From Flagellimonas aurea (GTDB lineage Bacteria > Bacteroidota > Bacteroidia > Flavobacteriales > Flavobacteriaceae), in contig NZ_JAFLNL010000008.1 of NCBI RefSeq assembly GCF_017313785.1, positions 1 through 64,000 on the forward strand: 64,000 nucleotides of DNA, written 5' to 3'. The position numbers were made by a program, and so were the translations under genes. Of this stretch, positions 38,217-47,560 are shown piece after piece. Positions within the stretch are counted from its first letter, which is position 1; each line of letters begins with the position of its first letter. A model generated the notes under the pieces. That model had not been told where the DNA came from and did not search any database. It saw only the letters and a list, made by a program, of their open reading frames with translations.

Positions 38217-41200
38217 CTATTCCAATGTAACATCCAAGTAAACCGAATGGCGTCCGTATGTTTCATAGAATGGTTTAAAAACAACTCCATCAATGGTATA
38301 CTCCAGTGTTTTTGGGTTTCCTTTGATAGTACTGCCTATATTATTGGCATCCAAGGTTACTTTTCGCCAATCGTTTCGTGGTTCGGGTTCTTGGGCAACC
38401 AAAAGTACCGGACCATAAAAAAGGCTTGCAATGTTTTGTTGGTCCATTACTGGGTCTAAATGAAATTGGAAGGGCATCCTGATGTCCACAACATCACCAT
38501 TGCTCCATTTTCGGCTCAGGGTAGTGTAGGAACCGGGGTCTGCTTTTATCTTCTGCTCTTTACCATTAACTTTTACATAAAATCCCTTGGTTGCCCACTG
38601 TGGAACACGTATGTTCAAATCAAACTTTCCTTTGCCTTTAATTATTAACTGGGTGTTATCCGCTTTAGGAAAATCCGTTTTTTGCTCTATGGTAATGTTC
38701 TTCTCCGTCCACTGCAGTGTTGAAGGCACAAAAAGGTTTACATATAGTGCGCTATTGTCCTTGTTCTTAAAATAAATGGAGTTTTGAAGCTTAGTGCTAC
38801 TTTCCAAGGCCGTACCATTACAACAAGTGAATCCCGTCATATCAGCATTACCAAATCTTTTGACGGAACCTGGCCGCAATGGCACATGGTAGGTGTTTGC
38901 CGGGCTGTCCTCAGCTACCGATGCCAAGATATGGTTGTACAGGCCACGCTCGTAATAATCCATGAGCTCCGTCCGCTGGTCGAACAAGAATAAGTTTTTA
39001 GTCAGCTTCAACATATTGTATGTAGCACAGGTTTCATTTTGTCCTCCTGAAGAAAAACCATTTTCGTACAACGTAGCAGGCTGGCCGATGAAACATTCCG
39101 CATTCGTGGGATTCCTTGCTCCGGCCATGCCCCCAATACTATACATATAATCATGCTTTGCCTTGTACCAGAAATTTTCGGCTACGCGGTAGTATTCCGG
39201 GGATTCGGAATCGCGATAGATTTCAAGCGCCCCCATGATCTGTGGTATATGCTGGTTGGCATGCAATCCTCGGAAGGAATCGACATTTTTGGCCAATCCG
39301 TGGGAATGCTCCGCATCTCCAAAAAACATTTTGATGTTGTCAAACAGTTGTGCAACTTTGAGGTATCTCGGTTCATCGGTAATCCTATCCAATCGGGCCA
39401 TGGCCTCGTTCATCCCACCGAATTCTCCGGCAATATAGCTGTTCCACATACTGATCAATGTATCGGTGGGCAATAGGCTCAAACGGGCATACACCCAATC
39501 TCCCATTCCCTTGGCCACTTCCAAAGCTTTCTTGTTTCCACTGACCTCGTAGATATCCATTAAACCTGCCAATATTTTATGCAGGGTGTAATATGGAGCC
39601 CAAACTTGAGTTGGCTGCGTACCGTAGGATGCACCGTTTTCCAGCATAATGAACTGGTCCGGCGGATAGGCACTTATAAATCCTTCTCCCCAATTCCAAT
39701 AATCGGTTCGAATACCGTTTTCGCTCAAATCCGAGTCATAGGTGGATTTTCCGGGTCCATATGGCACCTTAGTAGGGTCCGATTCATGCTCTCCACCAAC
39801 CTTAGTAGGCTTTCCTGACATTTGGGATAGTTTATATAGTACTTCTACCATATAATCCATTTTATTGGCAAAATTGGCCTGCAGTTCCTCATCGTAACCA
39901 GTACTTGCATACGCCTGGGCTATGGCCGTTAAATAATGGCCCGTGGCATGACCTCTTAACTTTGTTTCTTGGCTATCCCAAACACCCAATGGTTTGGCAC
40001 CTTCGGGCTGGTCTTGTCCAAAGGCATTCCGGAACATGTACAAAAAGGAGTCCGGGTTGGTCTCTGCCAATGTATTGATAAACTTATCCCTGTTTTCTAT
40101 AAACTTTGTCTGTTGACCATGAGTATCCGAATCCAATCTTACTTGATCTAATCCAAATACTTCCAGTGTCATATCGGGCGTTTTCACACCCTGTTTTGCC
40201 TTTACGGTAATTTTTGCCTTGGGCTTAAAATCTGTGCCTGGAACTTTGCCCGTGACTTCATAACTCCCTGCTTTGGTTACCTCGCTGTTATCTGTCGGAG
40301 AAGGCCATAGAACCCTGACCTCAGGTCCATTGATTCCATCACGATATGTTCCTTTGACATGGCGTGGCAATCTGGGCAAGAAGCCCAGTTCCGTTTCTAC
40401 CTCAACATCGGACACTCCGGTCAGGAACTCATTGTATAATTGAGGAATATCGGAAGAAAATTTTGGCAGGTTGTCTTCGGGTTTTTCTCGTCTTACCACA
40501 GCATCCCCACCTTTGAGAGCAATATATCGAATCCCTGAAACCTGCTTTTCGCTCAGGGGTATTCTATACAACCTAAAATCGTGGATCTTTGCTTTGAGGT
40601 AAGGATTTCCCGATACAATCGACTTTCCTAAATAGAGTAAATTCTCATGGGTGAACAAATCCTCCAATTCTATTTCCACATTTTCAGTCTTTCCAGCTTC
40701 CTGTCCATTGATAAAAACACTCATGGACTTTGATGGAATGTCAAAGACCAAAGCTACATGAAACCATTGGTCCGTTTCAATCTCCACATCTGTGGAAAGC
40801 ACCTCATATTCTGATTTGCCATCCAATATGACCTGAGCTTGGAACCCTTCTTGTTCTTTGGTTCCGAATGGGGCAACAAAAAAATGCGTCCTATTGTCTT
40901 TTCCAAAATCAAAAAGAAGCTGTCCCGGTTCCTTCGACTGAAAATTCACCCAGGTTGCAATACTGATGGATTCCTCGTTTTGCACAGATTCACCCGGAAT
41001 GGAGATATAGGATTTACCGTCACCTGGGAGTGAAAGTACTTTTTTAAATTGCTCATCATCTTTAAAATCCACTTCGCCGTAAGCCCTTGCGTGCAAATTA
41101 TTCCTAGACCAATCTTTGACATCTCCATCAAAAATATATCTGGCAATCATTCCGGTCTCCCCAATTCCATCCAAAATCTGGTTACCACTCTGTGCGTGCA

Positions 41201-41264
41201 CCAAACTCATTTGGGCAGTGAATAGAAAAAATACTGCACCGACAAAAAACTTACTTACATTCAT
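38217..41264 (-). CDS. LamG plus GH127/GH146-type beta-L-arabinofuranosidase
   Basis: The 1015-residue protein has a signal peptide (MNVSKFFVGAVFFLFTAQMSLVHAQ) and a LamG-type lectin domain (~35-250: ISIATWVNFQSKEPG, DQWFHVALVFDI). An Ig-like domain (~285-355, VRVLWPSPTDNSEVTKAG) precedes a GH127/GH146-like catalytic domain (~365-1000). The thiol-zinc site appears as GQNETCATYN (~744) and TGFTCCNGTALES (~813). GVWDSQETKLRGHATGHYL looks closer to GH146 (Bacteroides BT0349) than to the 658-residue GH127 in this window. The enzyme should release beta-linked L-arabinofuranose at the surface, with the lectin domain holding substrate. It begins 53 bp after the DPP gene. Confidence 0.92.
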   Translation of the reverse strand: MNVSKFFVGAVFFLFTAQMSLVHAQSGNQILDGIGETGMIARYIFDGDVKDWSRNNLHARAYGEVDFKDDEQFKKVLSLPGDGKSYISIPGESVQNEESISIATWVNFQSKEPGQLLFDFGKDNRTHFFVAPFGTKEQEGFQAQVILDGKSEYEVLSTDVEIETDQWFHVALVFDIPSKSMSVFINGQEAGKTENVEIELEDLFTHENLLYLGKSIVSGNPYLKAKIHDFRLYRIPLSEKQVSGIRYIALKGGDAVVRREKPEDNLPKFSSDIPQLYNEFLTGVSDVEVETELGFLPRLPRHVKGTYRDGINGPEVRVLWPSPTDNSEVTKAGSYEVTGKVPGTDFKPKAKITVKAKQGVKTPDMTLEVFGLDQVRLDSDTHGQQTKFIENRDKFINTLAETNPDSFLYMFRNAFGQDQPEGAKPLGVWDSQETKLRGHATGHYLTAIAQAYASTGYDEELQANFANKMDYMVEVLYKLSQMSGKPTKVGGEHESDPTKVPYGPGKSTYDSDLSENGIRTDYWNWGEGFISAYPPDQFIMLENGASYGTQPTQVWAPYYTLHKILAGLMDIYEVSGNKKALEVAKGMGDWVYARLSLLPTDTLISMWNSYIAGEFGGMNEAMARLDRITDEPRYLKVAQLFDNIKMFFGDAEHSHGLAKNVDSFRGLHANQHIPQIMGALEIYRDSESPEYYRVAENFWYKAKHDYMYSIGGMAGARNPTNAECFIGQPATLYENGFSSGGQNETCATYNMLKLTKNLFLFDQRTELMDYYERGLYNHILASVAEDSPANTYHVPLRPGSVKRFGNADMTGFTCCNGTALESSTKLQNSIYFKNKDNSALYVNLFVPSTLQWTEKNITIEQKTDFPKADNTQLIIKGKGKFDLNIRVPQWATKGFYVKVNGKEQKIKADPGSYTTLSRKWSNGDVVDIRMPFQFHLDPVMDQQNIASLFYGPVLLVAQEPEPRNDWRKVTLDANNIGSTIKGNPKTLEYTIDGVVFKPFYETYGRHSVYLDVTLE

Positions 41265-41317
41265 AATAACTCGTTTACTCCTATAATTTTATTGACCTAT
41301 GGTTCAACGTTGTTTTT

Positions 41318-43570
41318 CTAATTGTAGATTTCCTCCCATGAGGGCGGGTCGACATCCATCAAATGTTTTACAAAAAAGTCCTTGCGCTTCCTCTCACCAA
41401 ATTCCCCGCCAGAGGAATGTCCCATGCCGGGTATGGTGACAAGTTCAAAATCTTTATTGGCCTTGATCAATGCATTGGCAAATTGCATGGTGCTGGCGGG
41501 GTCTACGTTATCATCCACTTCTCCTAGTATCAACATTAAATCACCACCCATTTGACCTGCATTTTCAACATTGGAGCACTCAGCATAATGTGGCCCTATG
41601 GGATAGCCCATAAACTGCTCGTTCCACCAAATCTTATCCATTCTATTGTCGTGGCACCCGCAGGAAGATACTGCCACATCATAAAAATCAGAATTGAAGA
41701 CCAATGCTGCAGCTGCATTTTGGCCTCCTGCCGAGGTCCCAAAAATCCCAACGTTTTCAGCATCCATATACGGATATTTTTTGGCAGCTTCGCGTATCCA
41801 AATTTTTCTATCCGGAAAGCCTCCATCTTTGAGGTTTTTCCAGCACACATCGTGAAAAGCCTTTGAGCGGTTGGAAGTCCCCATACCGTCTATCTGTACC
41901 ACAATGAATCCCAGTTCCGCCAAAGATGACATGGACCAGTAGTATGACCTAAAATCCTTGGGAACAAATGAACTGTGAGGCCCTGCATAAATATATTCGA
42001 TTACAGGATATGTTTTGTTCGGGTCAAAGGAAGTCGGCCTTATGATGACTCCCCAGATATCGGTAACGCCGTCCCTGCCTTTGGACGTAAAAACCTCGGG
42101 GGCTATCCACCCCTCCTGCAATAATGCGGAATGGTCGGCCTTTTGCAATTGCATTAAGGTCTTGGCATTTTTTGAAGATTTTAAAAGCGTTACTGGTGGG
42201 GCATCCACCCTGGAGTACTGATCTACATAATATTCATAGTCTTCTGAGAAAGTAAGCTGATGGTTCCCGTTTTCTTTGGTGAATCGGGTCAGATTCCTGC
42301 CATCAAAACCTACTTTGAAATAATGAAGGAAATAGGGGTCCTGTCCTTTATCCATCCCACTGGCCGTAAAGTACACCTCTCTATTCTCTTCATCCACATG
42401 AATGACATTTCGAACTACCCATTCTCCTTTGGTAAGTTGCCTCTTTACTTTTCCCGTTTCTCCATCGTACAAATAGATATGGTTCCATCCATCCCTTTCC
42501 GATGTCCATATAATTTCCTTTCCATCATCAATATCGTACCTGTACTTTTTGCCGTTATAGTCAATGAAGGTTTTGCTAACCTCATTTACCAGCACTTTTA
42601 CCGCTCCAGTAATTGCATCAACCGCTATTACTTTATAGGCCTGATGACCTCGTTGATTATATTCAAAGGTAAAGGCACTGCTATCTTCTCTCCATTCTAT
42701 GTTGTTGAGCCCGAATTGATGGCCAAACTCATCGGTAGGAACTTGGATATGTTTTTTTTCGCCGATTAAAAATAATTGTGGACTTTTAAATGGAAGCTCA
42801 TCCCCTGGCTTTAAATAATCCCTTGATTGTAATTTAGGCTGGAACTGATCCTCTGGACTGGATTCCACAAAGTATATTTTACGTTCATCTCCTGGACGCA
42901 CCTTGTATGCCATGATTTTTTTCCCATCAGGTGACCATTTTATGTACGTGGAATAGAAAAAACCCGGAGCGCCATCATAACTCAACCGGGTTTCTTCATC
43001 TGTCGAGGTGTTTTTGATATATAGGTTGTGATTTTTGATAAACGCCAACATGGTGGAATCGGGAGACATAACTGGCGGATTATTGGTCTCATCGAACCTG
43101 CTGCCCCAATAGCCCCAATCTCTTTTTGGGTCTTCAGTTTTTGACTCTACAATTGTTAATTCCTGCTGATTGGGATTAAAGGAAACTATCTTTTCATCAA
43201 AAGTAAATTTCAACTCTGCCATATCGAAATCAAATTCCAGTTCGCTGATGTCTACATGATTGGCATCTATATCTTTCTCAAACTTTTCGGACAGCAATTT
43301 GGCCAGTACAGCATGGTCAAAACATTTTTCTTGTGTTTTTTCCGAGGGATTTACCCAGAGGTATTCTTTTCCATCTGGAGTATTGTTCACATACCAGAGA
43401 AGGTTATTTTTTTGCCAATGAAAATTTTTAGGCGAGTTTGTGACCTTGTCCCTAAACAAAGAATCCAGCGAAATCGCCTTTTGATATTCCGCTAAAGTTC
43501 CTTGGGCAAATGATGTACCGAAATTTACAAGTATAAAAAATACACTTATTTTTTTGACAAAAGATTCCAT
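41318..43570 (-). CDS. S9 family dipeptidyl-peptidase (DPP IV-like)
   Basis: The 750 residues comprise a signal peptide (MESFVKKISVFFILVNFGTSFA), an eight-blade DPPIV N-terminal propeller (~60-480), and an alpha/beta-hydrolase domain. The triad is Ser in FGTSAGGQN (~611), Asp in GEVDDNVDP (~686) and His in IPGMGHSSGG (~717). DPP IV enzymes remove X-Pro dipeptides from peptide N-termini, and hydroxyproline can stand in for proline in some members. The gene heads the leftward secreted-enzyme run. Its promoter region contains the same box as the hydroxyproline operon. Confidence 0.94.
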   Translation of the reverse strand: MESFVKKISVFFILVNFGTSFAQGTLAEYQKAISLDSLFRDKVTNSPKNFHWQKNNLLWYVNNTPDGKEYLWVNPSEKTQEKCFDHAVLAKLLSEKFEKDIDANHVDISELEFDFDMAELKFTFDEKIVSFNPNQQELTIVESKTEDPKRDWGYWGSRFDETNNPPVMSPDSTMLAFIKNHNLYIKNTSTDEETRLSYDGAPGFFYSTYIKWSPDGKKIMAYKVRPGDERKIYFVESSPEDQFQPKLQSRDYLKPGDELPFKSPQLFLIGEKKHIQVPTDEFGHQFGLNNIEWREDSSAFTFEYNQRGHQAYKVIAVDAITGAVKVLVNEVSKTFIDYNGKKYRYDIDDGKEIIWTSERDGWNHIYLYDGETGKVKRQLTKGEWVVRNVIHVDEENREVYFTASGMDKGQDPYFLHYFKVGFDGRNLTRFTKENGNHQLTFSEDYEYYVDQYSRVDAPPVTLLKSSKNAKTLMQLQKADHSALLQEGWIAPEVFTSKGRDGVTDIWGVIIRPTSFDPNKTYPVIEYIYAGPHSSFVPKDFRSYYWSMSSLAELGFIVVQIDGMGTSNRSKAFHDVCWKNLKDGGFPDRKIWIREAAKKYPYMDAENVGIFGTSAGGQNAAAALVFNSDFYDVAVSSCGCHDNRMDKIWWNEQFMGYPIGPHYAECSNVENAGQMGGDLMLILGEVDDNVDPASTMQFANALIKANKDFELVTIPGMGHSSGGEFGERKRKDFFVKHLMDVDPPSWEEIYN

Positions 43571-43584
43571 AGTTTAAATAAGTC

Positions 43585-43592
43585 TAAAACTA
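43585..43592 (-). promoter_or_regulatory. Candidate -7 element before the DPP gene
   Basis: On the minus strand TAGTTTTA differs by one base from TAnnTTTG. It lies 14 bp from the start codon and 38 bp from the upstream ATACT box, exactly the spacing seen before the deaminase gene. Confidence 0.4.
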
Positions 43593-43630
43593 TTGATAAT
43601 CTCTGGTTGTATATCGATTCAAATTACCAG

Positions 43631-43650
43631 ATACTTATACTATATTACCC
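43631..43650 (-). promoter_or_regulatory. ATACT box upstream of the DPP gene
   Basis: Plus-strand ATACTTATACTATATTA (43631-43647), followed by CCC, matches ATACTGATACTATATTA at 48547-48563 in 16 of 17 bases, in the same orientation to its gene. The ATACT direct repeat suggests an AraC-type activator site. The regulator encoded at 48616 is the candidate. Confidence 0.55.
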
Positions 43651-43735
43651 TTAACGCCCTCGCTAGCTTATAAAAAAGGGATTATTTGACTAAGGCCGTC
43701 CTTCTTATCTGGAAAACATAAAGAGTAACGCGATT

Positions 43736-44980
43736 TTAGCGAAACCTTTCCGGTGAGAGCGGGGCGACGTCCATCAGTGGTCTTGAGCCATTCACTTCTT
43801 GAGACACCAGCTTTCCTGTTATTGGCCCCAGGCTCCACCCCATCATAGCATGACCTGAAGCTATAGTCAGGTTATTATATTTTGCGGTTTTGCCAATAAA
43901 CGGCAATCCATCCGGTGATACCGGCCTCAGTCCAGAGGTAGCGCAATCTTGTTCTTCTGGAAGTATGGTAAAATCTTTATAGTGTGCCTTAACGGCATTG
44001 GCCAAAGCCGCTACACGTTCTTTTTTGATGGTTTCGTTATTGCCGGAAAACTCCATCGTACCCGCAAACCGGGTAAAGCCATCCATCGGGGTAATAGCCA
44101 TTCTAGCATCCACCAAAATAGTGGGCAAGGTTATTCCCGTTGGCCTCCTAACATCCATACTGTAGCCCTTGCCGCCTTGGATAGGAATTTTAAGTCCCAT
44201 TGTTTTCGCTAGTTTTGATGTCCAGCTCCCACTGGCCAATACGAACTCATCAGCCTCATAATTGCTATCCCGAGTCCTCAAGGAGACTATTTGCTTCCCC
44301 TTTATGGTAACGTTTTCAACCTTTTGCCCCAACTTAAAATCTACTCCATGTTCCTGTAGCCAAGTTTTTAGTTCCTCCATAAAATGATTGGGCGTCATAT
44401 GGGCATCACACTTGTAATGAACGGCTCCCTTTACTTGGTCGGATAGTACAGGTTGTACTTTTCGTAAATCTTCTTGTGATAGTATGGAAACCTCCAAACC
44501 TTCCTTTATGGCTTTTTCGGCCACCTGATGCTCCTCCTTTTCAGATTTTTCGCTACAATATGCCATTAAGACCCCTTTTCTTTCATAATGAAAATCAAAT
44601 TCATGGGAGGCCAATAATTCTTCATAAAGTGCCCTACTTTTCAAATTGAGTTCTTTGAGCACGGGCAATGCTCTTTCAAGATTGGAAACTGCTGCAGACT
44701 TTTTAAATAATAGTGCCCATTTGAAGAAATCCATATCCCATCTGGGCTTCATATAAAATGGGCTGGAACTATTGAGCATCCATTTAAGGCCTTGGGTGAT
44801 TATCCCCGGAGCGGCCAACGGAACAAAATGACTTGGTGTAATATATCCTGCATTGATATACGATGTTCCACTATCCATATTGGTTTGGTCCAAAATGGTG
44901 ACCTTATGCCCGTCTTTCACCAAATAATATGCACTACAAAGCCCGGAGATTCCTCCCCCTACAACAATTACTTTCTTCAT
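43736..44980 (-). CDS. FAD-dependent D-amino-acid dehydrogenase, likely cis-4-hydroxy-D-proline dehydrogenase
   Basis: The 414-residue DadA/DAO-family protein has an N-terminal FAD motif (VIVVGGGISGLCSAYYLVKDG), a SYINAGYITPSHFVPLAAPG segment typical of DadA-like enzymes, and a C-terminal PVSPDGLPFIGKTAKYNNLTIASGHA region. It oxidises cis-4-hydroxy-D-proline to 1-pyrroline-4-hydroxy-2-carboxylate and passes electrons to the respiratory chain. The assignment rests on position: it starts 14 bp after the hydroxyproline epimerase gene, inside a complete pathway. By sequence alone it could be any D-amino-acid dehydrogenase. Confidence 0.88.
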   Translation of the reverse strand: MKKVIVVGGGISGLCSAYYLVKDGHKVTILDQTNMDSGTSYINAGYITPSHFVPLAAPGIITQGLKWMLNSSSPFYMKPRWDMDFFKWALLFKKSAAVSNLERALPVLKELNLKSRALYEELLASHEFDFHYERKGVLMAYCSEKSEKEEHQVAEKAIKEGLEVSILSQEDLRKVQPVLSDQVKGAVHYKCDAHMTPNHFMEELKTWLQEHGVDFKLGQKVENVTIKGKQIVSLRTRDSNYEADEFVLASGSWTSKLAKTMGLKIPIQGGKGYSMDVRRPTGITLPTILVDARMAITPMDGFTRFAGTMEFSGNNETIKKERVAALANAVKAHYKDFTILPEEQDCATSGLRPVSPDGLPFIGKTAKYNNLTIASGHAMMGWSLGPITGKLVSQEVNGSRPLMDVAPLSPERFR

Positions 44981-44994
44981 CTTGAAAAATTGAT

Positions 44995-46002
44995 TTACAG
45001 TACTTGGAACCCATGGGCGTATGGGTCATCGTCATCTATAATGATATTATTATAGCCTGTTACCTGTGCCCACCCCTGTATACTTGGCACAATGGCTTTT
45101 TTACCCGCCAAGGTGGTCTCCTGCTCTATCCTTCCGATAAACTTGCTCCCAATAAAACTTTCATGAATAAAGTTCTCGTTCGCTCCCAACTTTCCTTTGG
45201 TATATAATTGTGCCATACGAGCCGAGGTTCCCGTACCGCATGGGGAGCGATCTATGGCCTTATCCCCGTAAAAAACTGCATTTCTTCCCGAAGATGTTGG
45301 GTCCAAAGGGTCTCCAGTCCAAAGCATATGGCTCACATCCCTGATAGTAGGATCCTCGGGATGCACAAACATGTCAGGATACTTTTCATTGATACGCTTC
45401 CGCACCACTTGGGAATAATGTATGATTTGGCCAGCGGTAAAATTATGTACACCCATAAAGTTTTCTTGGGGATCCACGATTGCGTAGTAGTTTCCACCAT
45501 AAGCCACATCAAATGTGATTTGTCCCAGTTCCGGGCATTCTACAGTCAAATTTTCAGCGGCCAAGTATGATTTTACATTGACCAGTTTTACCCAATCCAC
45601 TTTTTTGCCCGTTTGGCGATACTCAATCTCTACCAGGCCTGCTGGAGCTTCCATTTTAATTTTTCCCGGTACTTTGGGAACAATCAATCCCTCCTCTATT
45701 GCTACGGTAATGGTACCGATGGTTCCATGTCCGCACATGGGCAAACAGCCTGAGGTTTCAATAAAAAGTATTGCAAAATCATTATCCGGATTATGCGGCG
45801 GAAGCAAAATGCTCCCGCTCATCATATCGTGTCCACGGGGCTCGAACATCAATCCTTTTCTGATCCAATCAAAATCCTTGAGAAAATGCTGTCTTTTTTC
45901 ACTCATATTCGCCCCGATCAAGTTGGGGCCTCCACCTGCCACTACGCGTACGGGGTTGCCACAGGTATGTGCATCAACACAAAAAAAAGTTTTTCTTGCC
46001 AC
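44995..46002 (-). CDS. 4-hydroxyproline 2-epimerase (proline racemase family)
   Basis: The start is GTG 46002; the frame is closed by a stop four codons upstream and has no ATG near. The 335-residue protein has both catalytic cysteines: LPMCGHGTIGT (~90) and DRSPCGTGTSARM (~255). Two Cys define a racemase/epimerase; the related trans-3-hydroxyproline dehydratases have Thr at the second place. It converts trans-4-hydroxy-L-proline to cis-4-hydroxy-D-proline. FFCVDAHTCGNPVRVV at the N-terminus is typical. It is the third gene of the hydroxyproline operon. Confidence 0.93.
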   Translation of the reverse strand: MARKTFFCVDAHTCGNPVRVVAGGGPNLIGANMSEKRQHFLKDFDWIRKGLMFEPRGHDMMSGSILLPPHNPDNDFAILFIETSGCLPMCGHGTIGTITVAIEEGLIVPKVPGKIKMEAPAGLVEIEYRQTGKKVDWVKLVNVKSYLAAENLTVECPELGQITFDVAYGGNYYAIVDPQENFMGVHNFTAGQIIHYSQVVRKRINEKYPDMFVHPEDPTIRDVSHMLWTGDPLDPTSSGRNAVFYGDKAIDRSPCGTGTSARMAQLYTKGKLGANENFIHESFIGSKFIGRIEQETTLAGKKAIVPSIQGWAQVTGYNNIIIDDDDPYAHGFQVL

Positions 46003-46036
46003 TAGCGCTCTTTAAAAACCATCTTATTTTTATTTT

Positions 46037-47560
46037 CTATCCCTTGAGGTGTTCTGGCAACAACGACTGCGGAAAGGATTGATAGCTAACCGGTCTGACC
46101 CATCTATTAATGGCATGCACACCAACTGCGGTAAACCTAGAATCCGTAGATGCCGGGTAGGGTCCTCCGTGCTGCATGGACGGACACACTTCCACACCTG
46201 TGGGAACACCGTTATATATGATTCTACCCACTCTATTCTGCAAAGCATCCACTACCTCTATCAAATTGATGGTATCATTATCCTCTGCGATAAGTGTACC
46301 TGTCAACTGCCCTTCCAATCCTTCGATTATTTGAAGGAGTTCGGCATCATCCTTACATTGTACCACTAACGAAAATGGGCCAAAAACTTCTTGGTGCAAT
46401 TTTGGATTGGCCAAAAATTCACTGCCTGAAATCGTTGCAATCGCTGAAGCTGCATAATTTGGTTCCAAATCAGCATCTACTTTACCTACTACTTCAACCC
46501 CAGATTGGGATGTTACATCAGCTTCTTTTTTCTCGTAGCCGCTCTTAATGTTCGGGTGCAGCATGCATTGCGGGTCCAACGCAATCGTTTCTTTCGCCAA
46601 CTCGGCTATAAAATCTTCTGTATTATCATTCTTTATGGTCAATAGCAGGCCTGGATTGGTACAAAATTGGCCAGTTCCCAACGTGATAGATCCTGCGTAA
46701 GTCTTTGCAATCTCTCCTCCTCTTTGGGATATGGCGTCCGGAGTTATGATTACCGGATTGATACTTCCCATTTCTGCAAATACAGGGATTGGCTCTTCTC
46801 TTTTTGCAGCGATATCGAACAATGCCCTTCCACCTGTAATACTACCTGTGAAGCCCACTGCTTTGACCTTGGGATGGTTTACCAAATCCACTCCTGCCTG
46901 AACCCTTCCGTTAATGCTGGAAAACACTCCTTTGGGCATGCCTGTTTTCTCTACTGCCTTTACAATGGCAGAAGCCACCAATTCGGATGTACCTGCGTGC
47001 ATTGGATGGGATTTAACGATAACTGGGCAACCGGCTGCCAGTGCACTTGCCGTATCCCCACCGGCCGTTGAATAGGCCAATGGGAAGTTACTTGCTCCAA
47101 ATACAGCCACGGGACCCAAAGGAATCATTGTTTTTCTCAAGTCCTCCTTGGGCAAAGGTTTTCTATCCGGCTCGGCCGCATCAAATGTATTCCCTCTCCA
47201 ATCCTCAGTTTCCACCAGTTTTGCAAAGGTGCGTAATTGGTTCATGGTTCTCCCACGCTCTCCAATCGCCCTACCTTCGGGAAGTCCTGATTCCATGGTA
47301 TAGGCATCAATCAACTCTTGGTCCAATGCCAAAATCTCATCGGCAATGGCGTTAAGAAAATCTGCCCTTTGCTTACCGGGCACATTTCTATATACTTTAA
47401 AGGCTTCCCATGAGGCATCTACGGCCTTTTCAATTTCTTCCTTTGTTACTTCTACAAAAGTTGTGGGGTTTTCCTTGTTCAGTTTAGGGTTGATGGTCTT
47501 GAACTCAACCCCTCCATTTGCACTAAATTCTCCTGCGATACAGTTTTTGCCTGTAATCAT
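46037..47560 (-). CDS. 2-oxoglutarate semialdehyde (2,5-dioxopentanoate) dehydrogenase
   Basis: The 507-residue NAD(P)-aldehyde dehydrogenase carries the catalytic Cys in LGTGQFCTNPG (~300) and general-base Glu in PVFAEMGSINP (~262). The N-terminal ITGKNCIAGEFSANGGVEFK and VFGASNFPLAYSTAGGDTA are characteristic of the alpha-ketoglutarate semialdehyde dehydrogenase group. It oxidises 2-oxoglutarate semialdehyde, the last step of hydroxyproline breakdown. Its ATG overlaps the deaminase stop by four bases (ATGA), so translation is coupled. The same enzyme group also ends oxidative pentose pathways; here the operon decides. Confidence 0.93.
   Translation of the reverse strand: MITGKNCIAGEFSANGGVEFKTINPKLNKENPTTFVEVTKEEIEKAVDASWEAFKVYRNVPGKQRADFLNAIADEILALDQELIDAYTMESGLPEGRAIGERGRTMNQLRTFAKLVETEDWRGNTFDAAEPDRKPLPKEDLRKTMIPLGPVAVFGASNFPLAYSTAGGDTASALAAGCPVIVKSHPMHAGTSELVASAIVKAVEKTGMPKGVFSSINGRVQAGVDLVNHPKVKAVGFTGSITGGRALFDIAAKREEPIPVFAEMGSINPVIITPDAISQRGGEIAKTYAGSITLGTGQFCTNPGLLLTIKNDNTEDFIAELAKETIALDPQCMLHPNIKSGYEKKEADVTSQSGVEVVGKVDADLEPNYAASAIATISGSEFLANPKLHQEVFGPFSLVVQCKDDAELLQIIEGLEGQLTGTLIAEDNDTINLIEVVDALQNRVGRIIYNGVPTGVEVCPSMQHGGPYPASTDSRFTAVGVHAINRWVRPVSYQSFPQSLLPEHLKG

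Noticed and set aside
44995..46002. trans-3-hydroxy-L-proline dehydratase
   Set aside because: The second catalytic position is Cys (SPCGTGTSA), not Thr, which indicates an epimerase or racemase.
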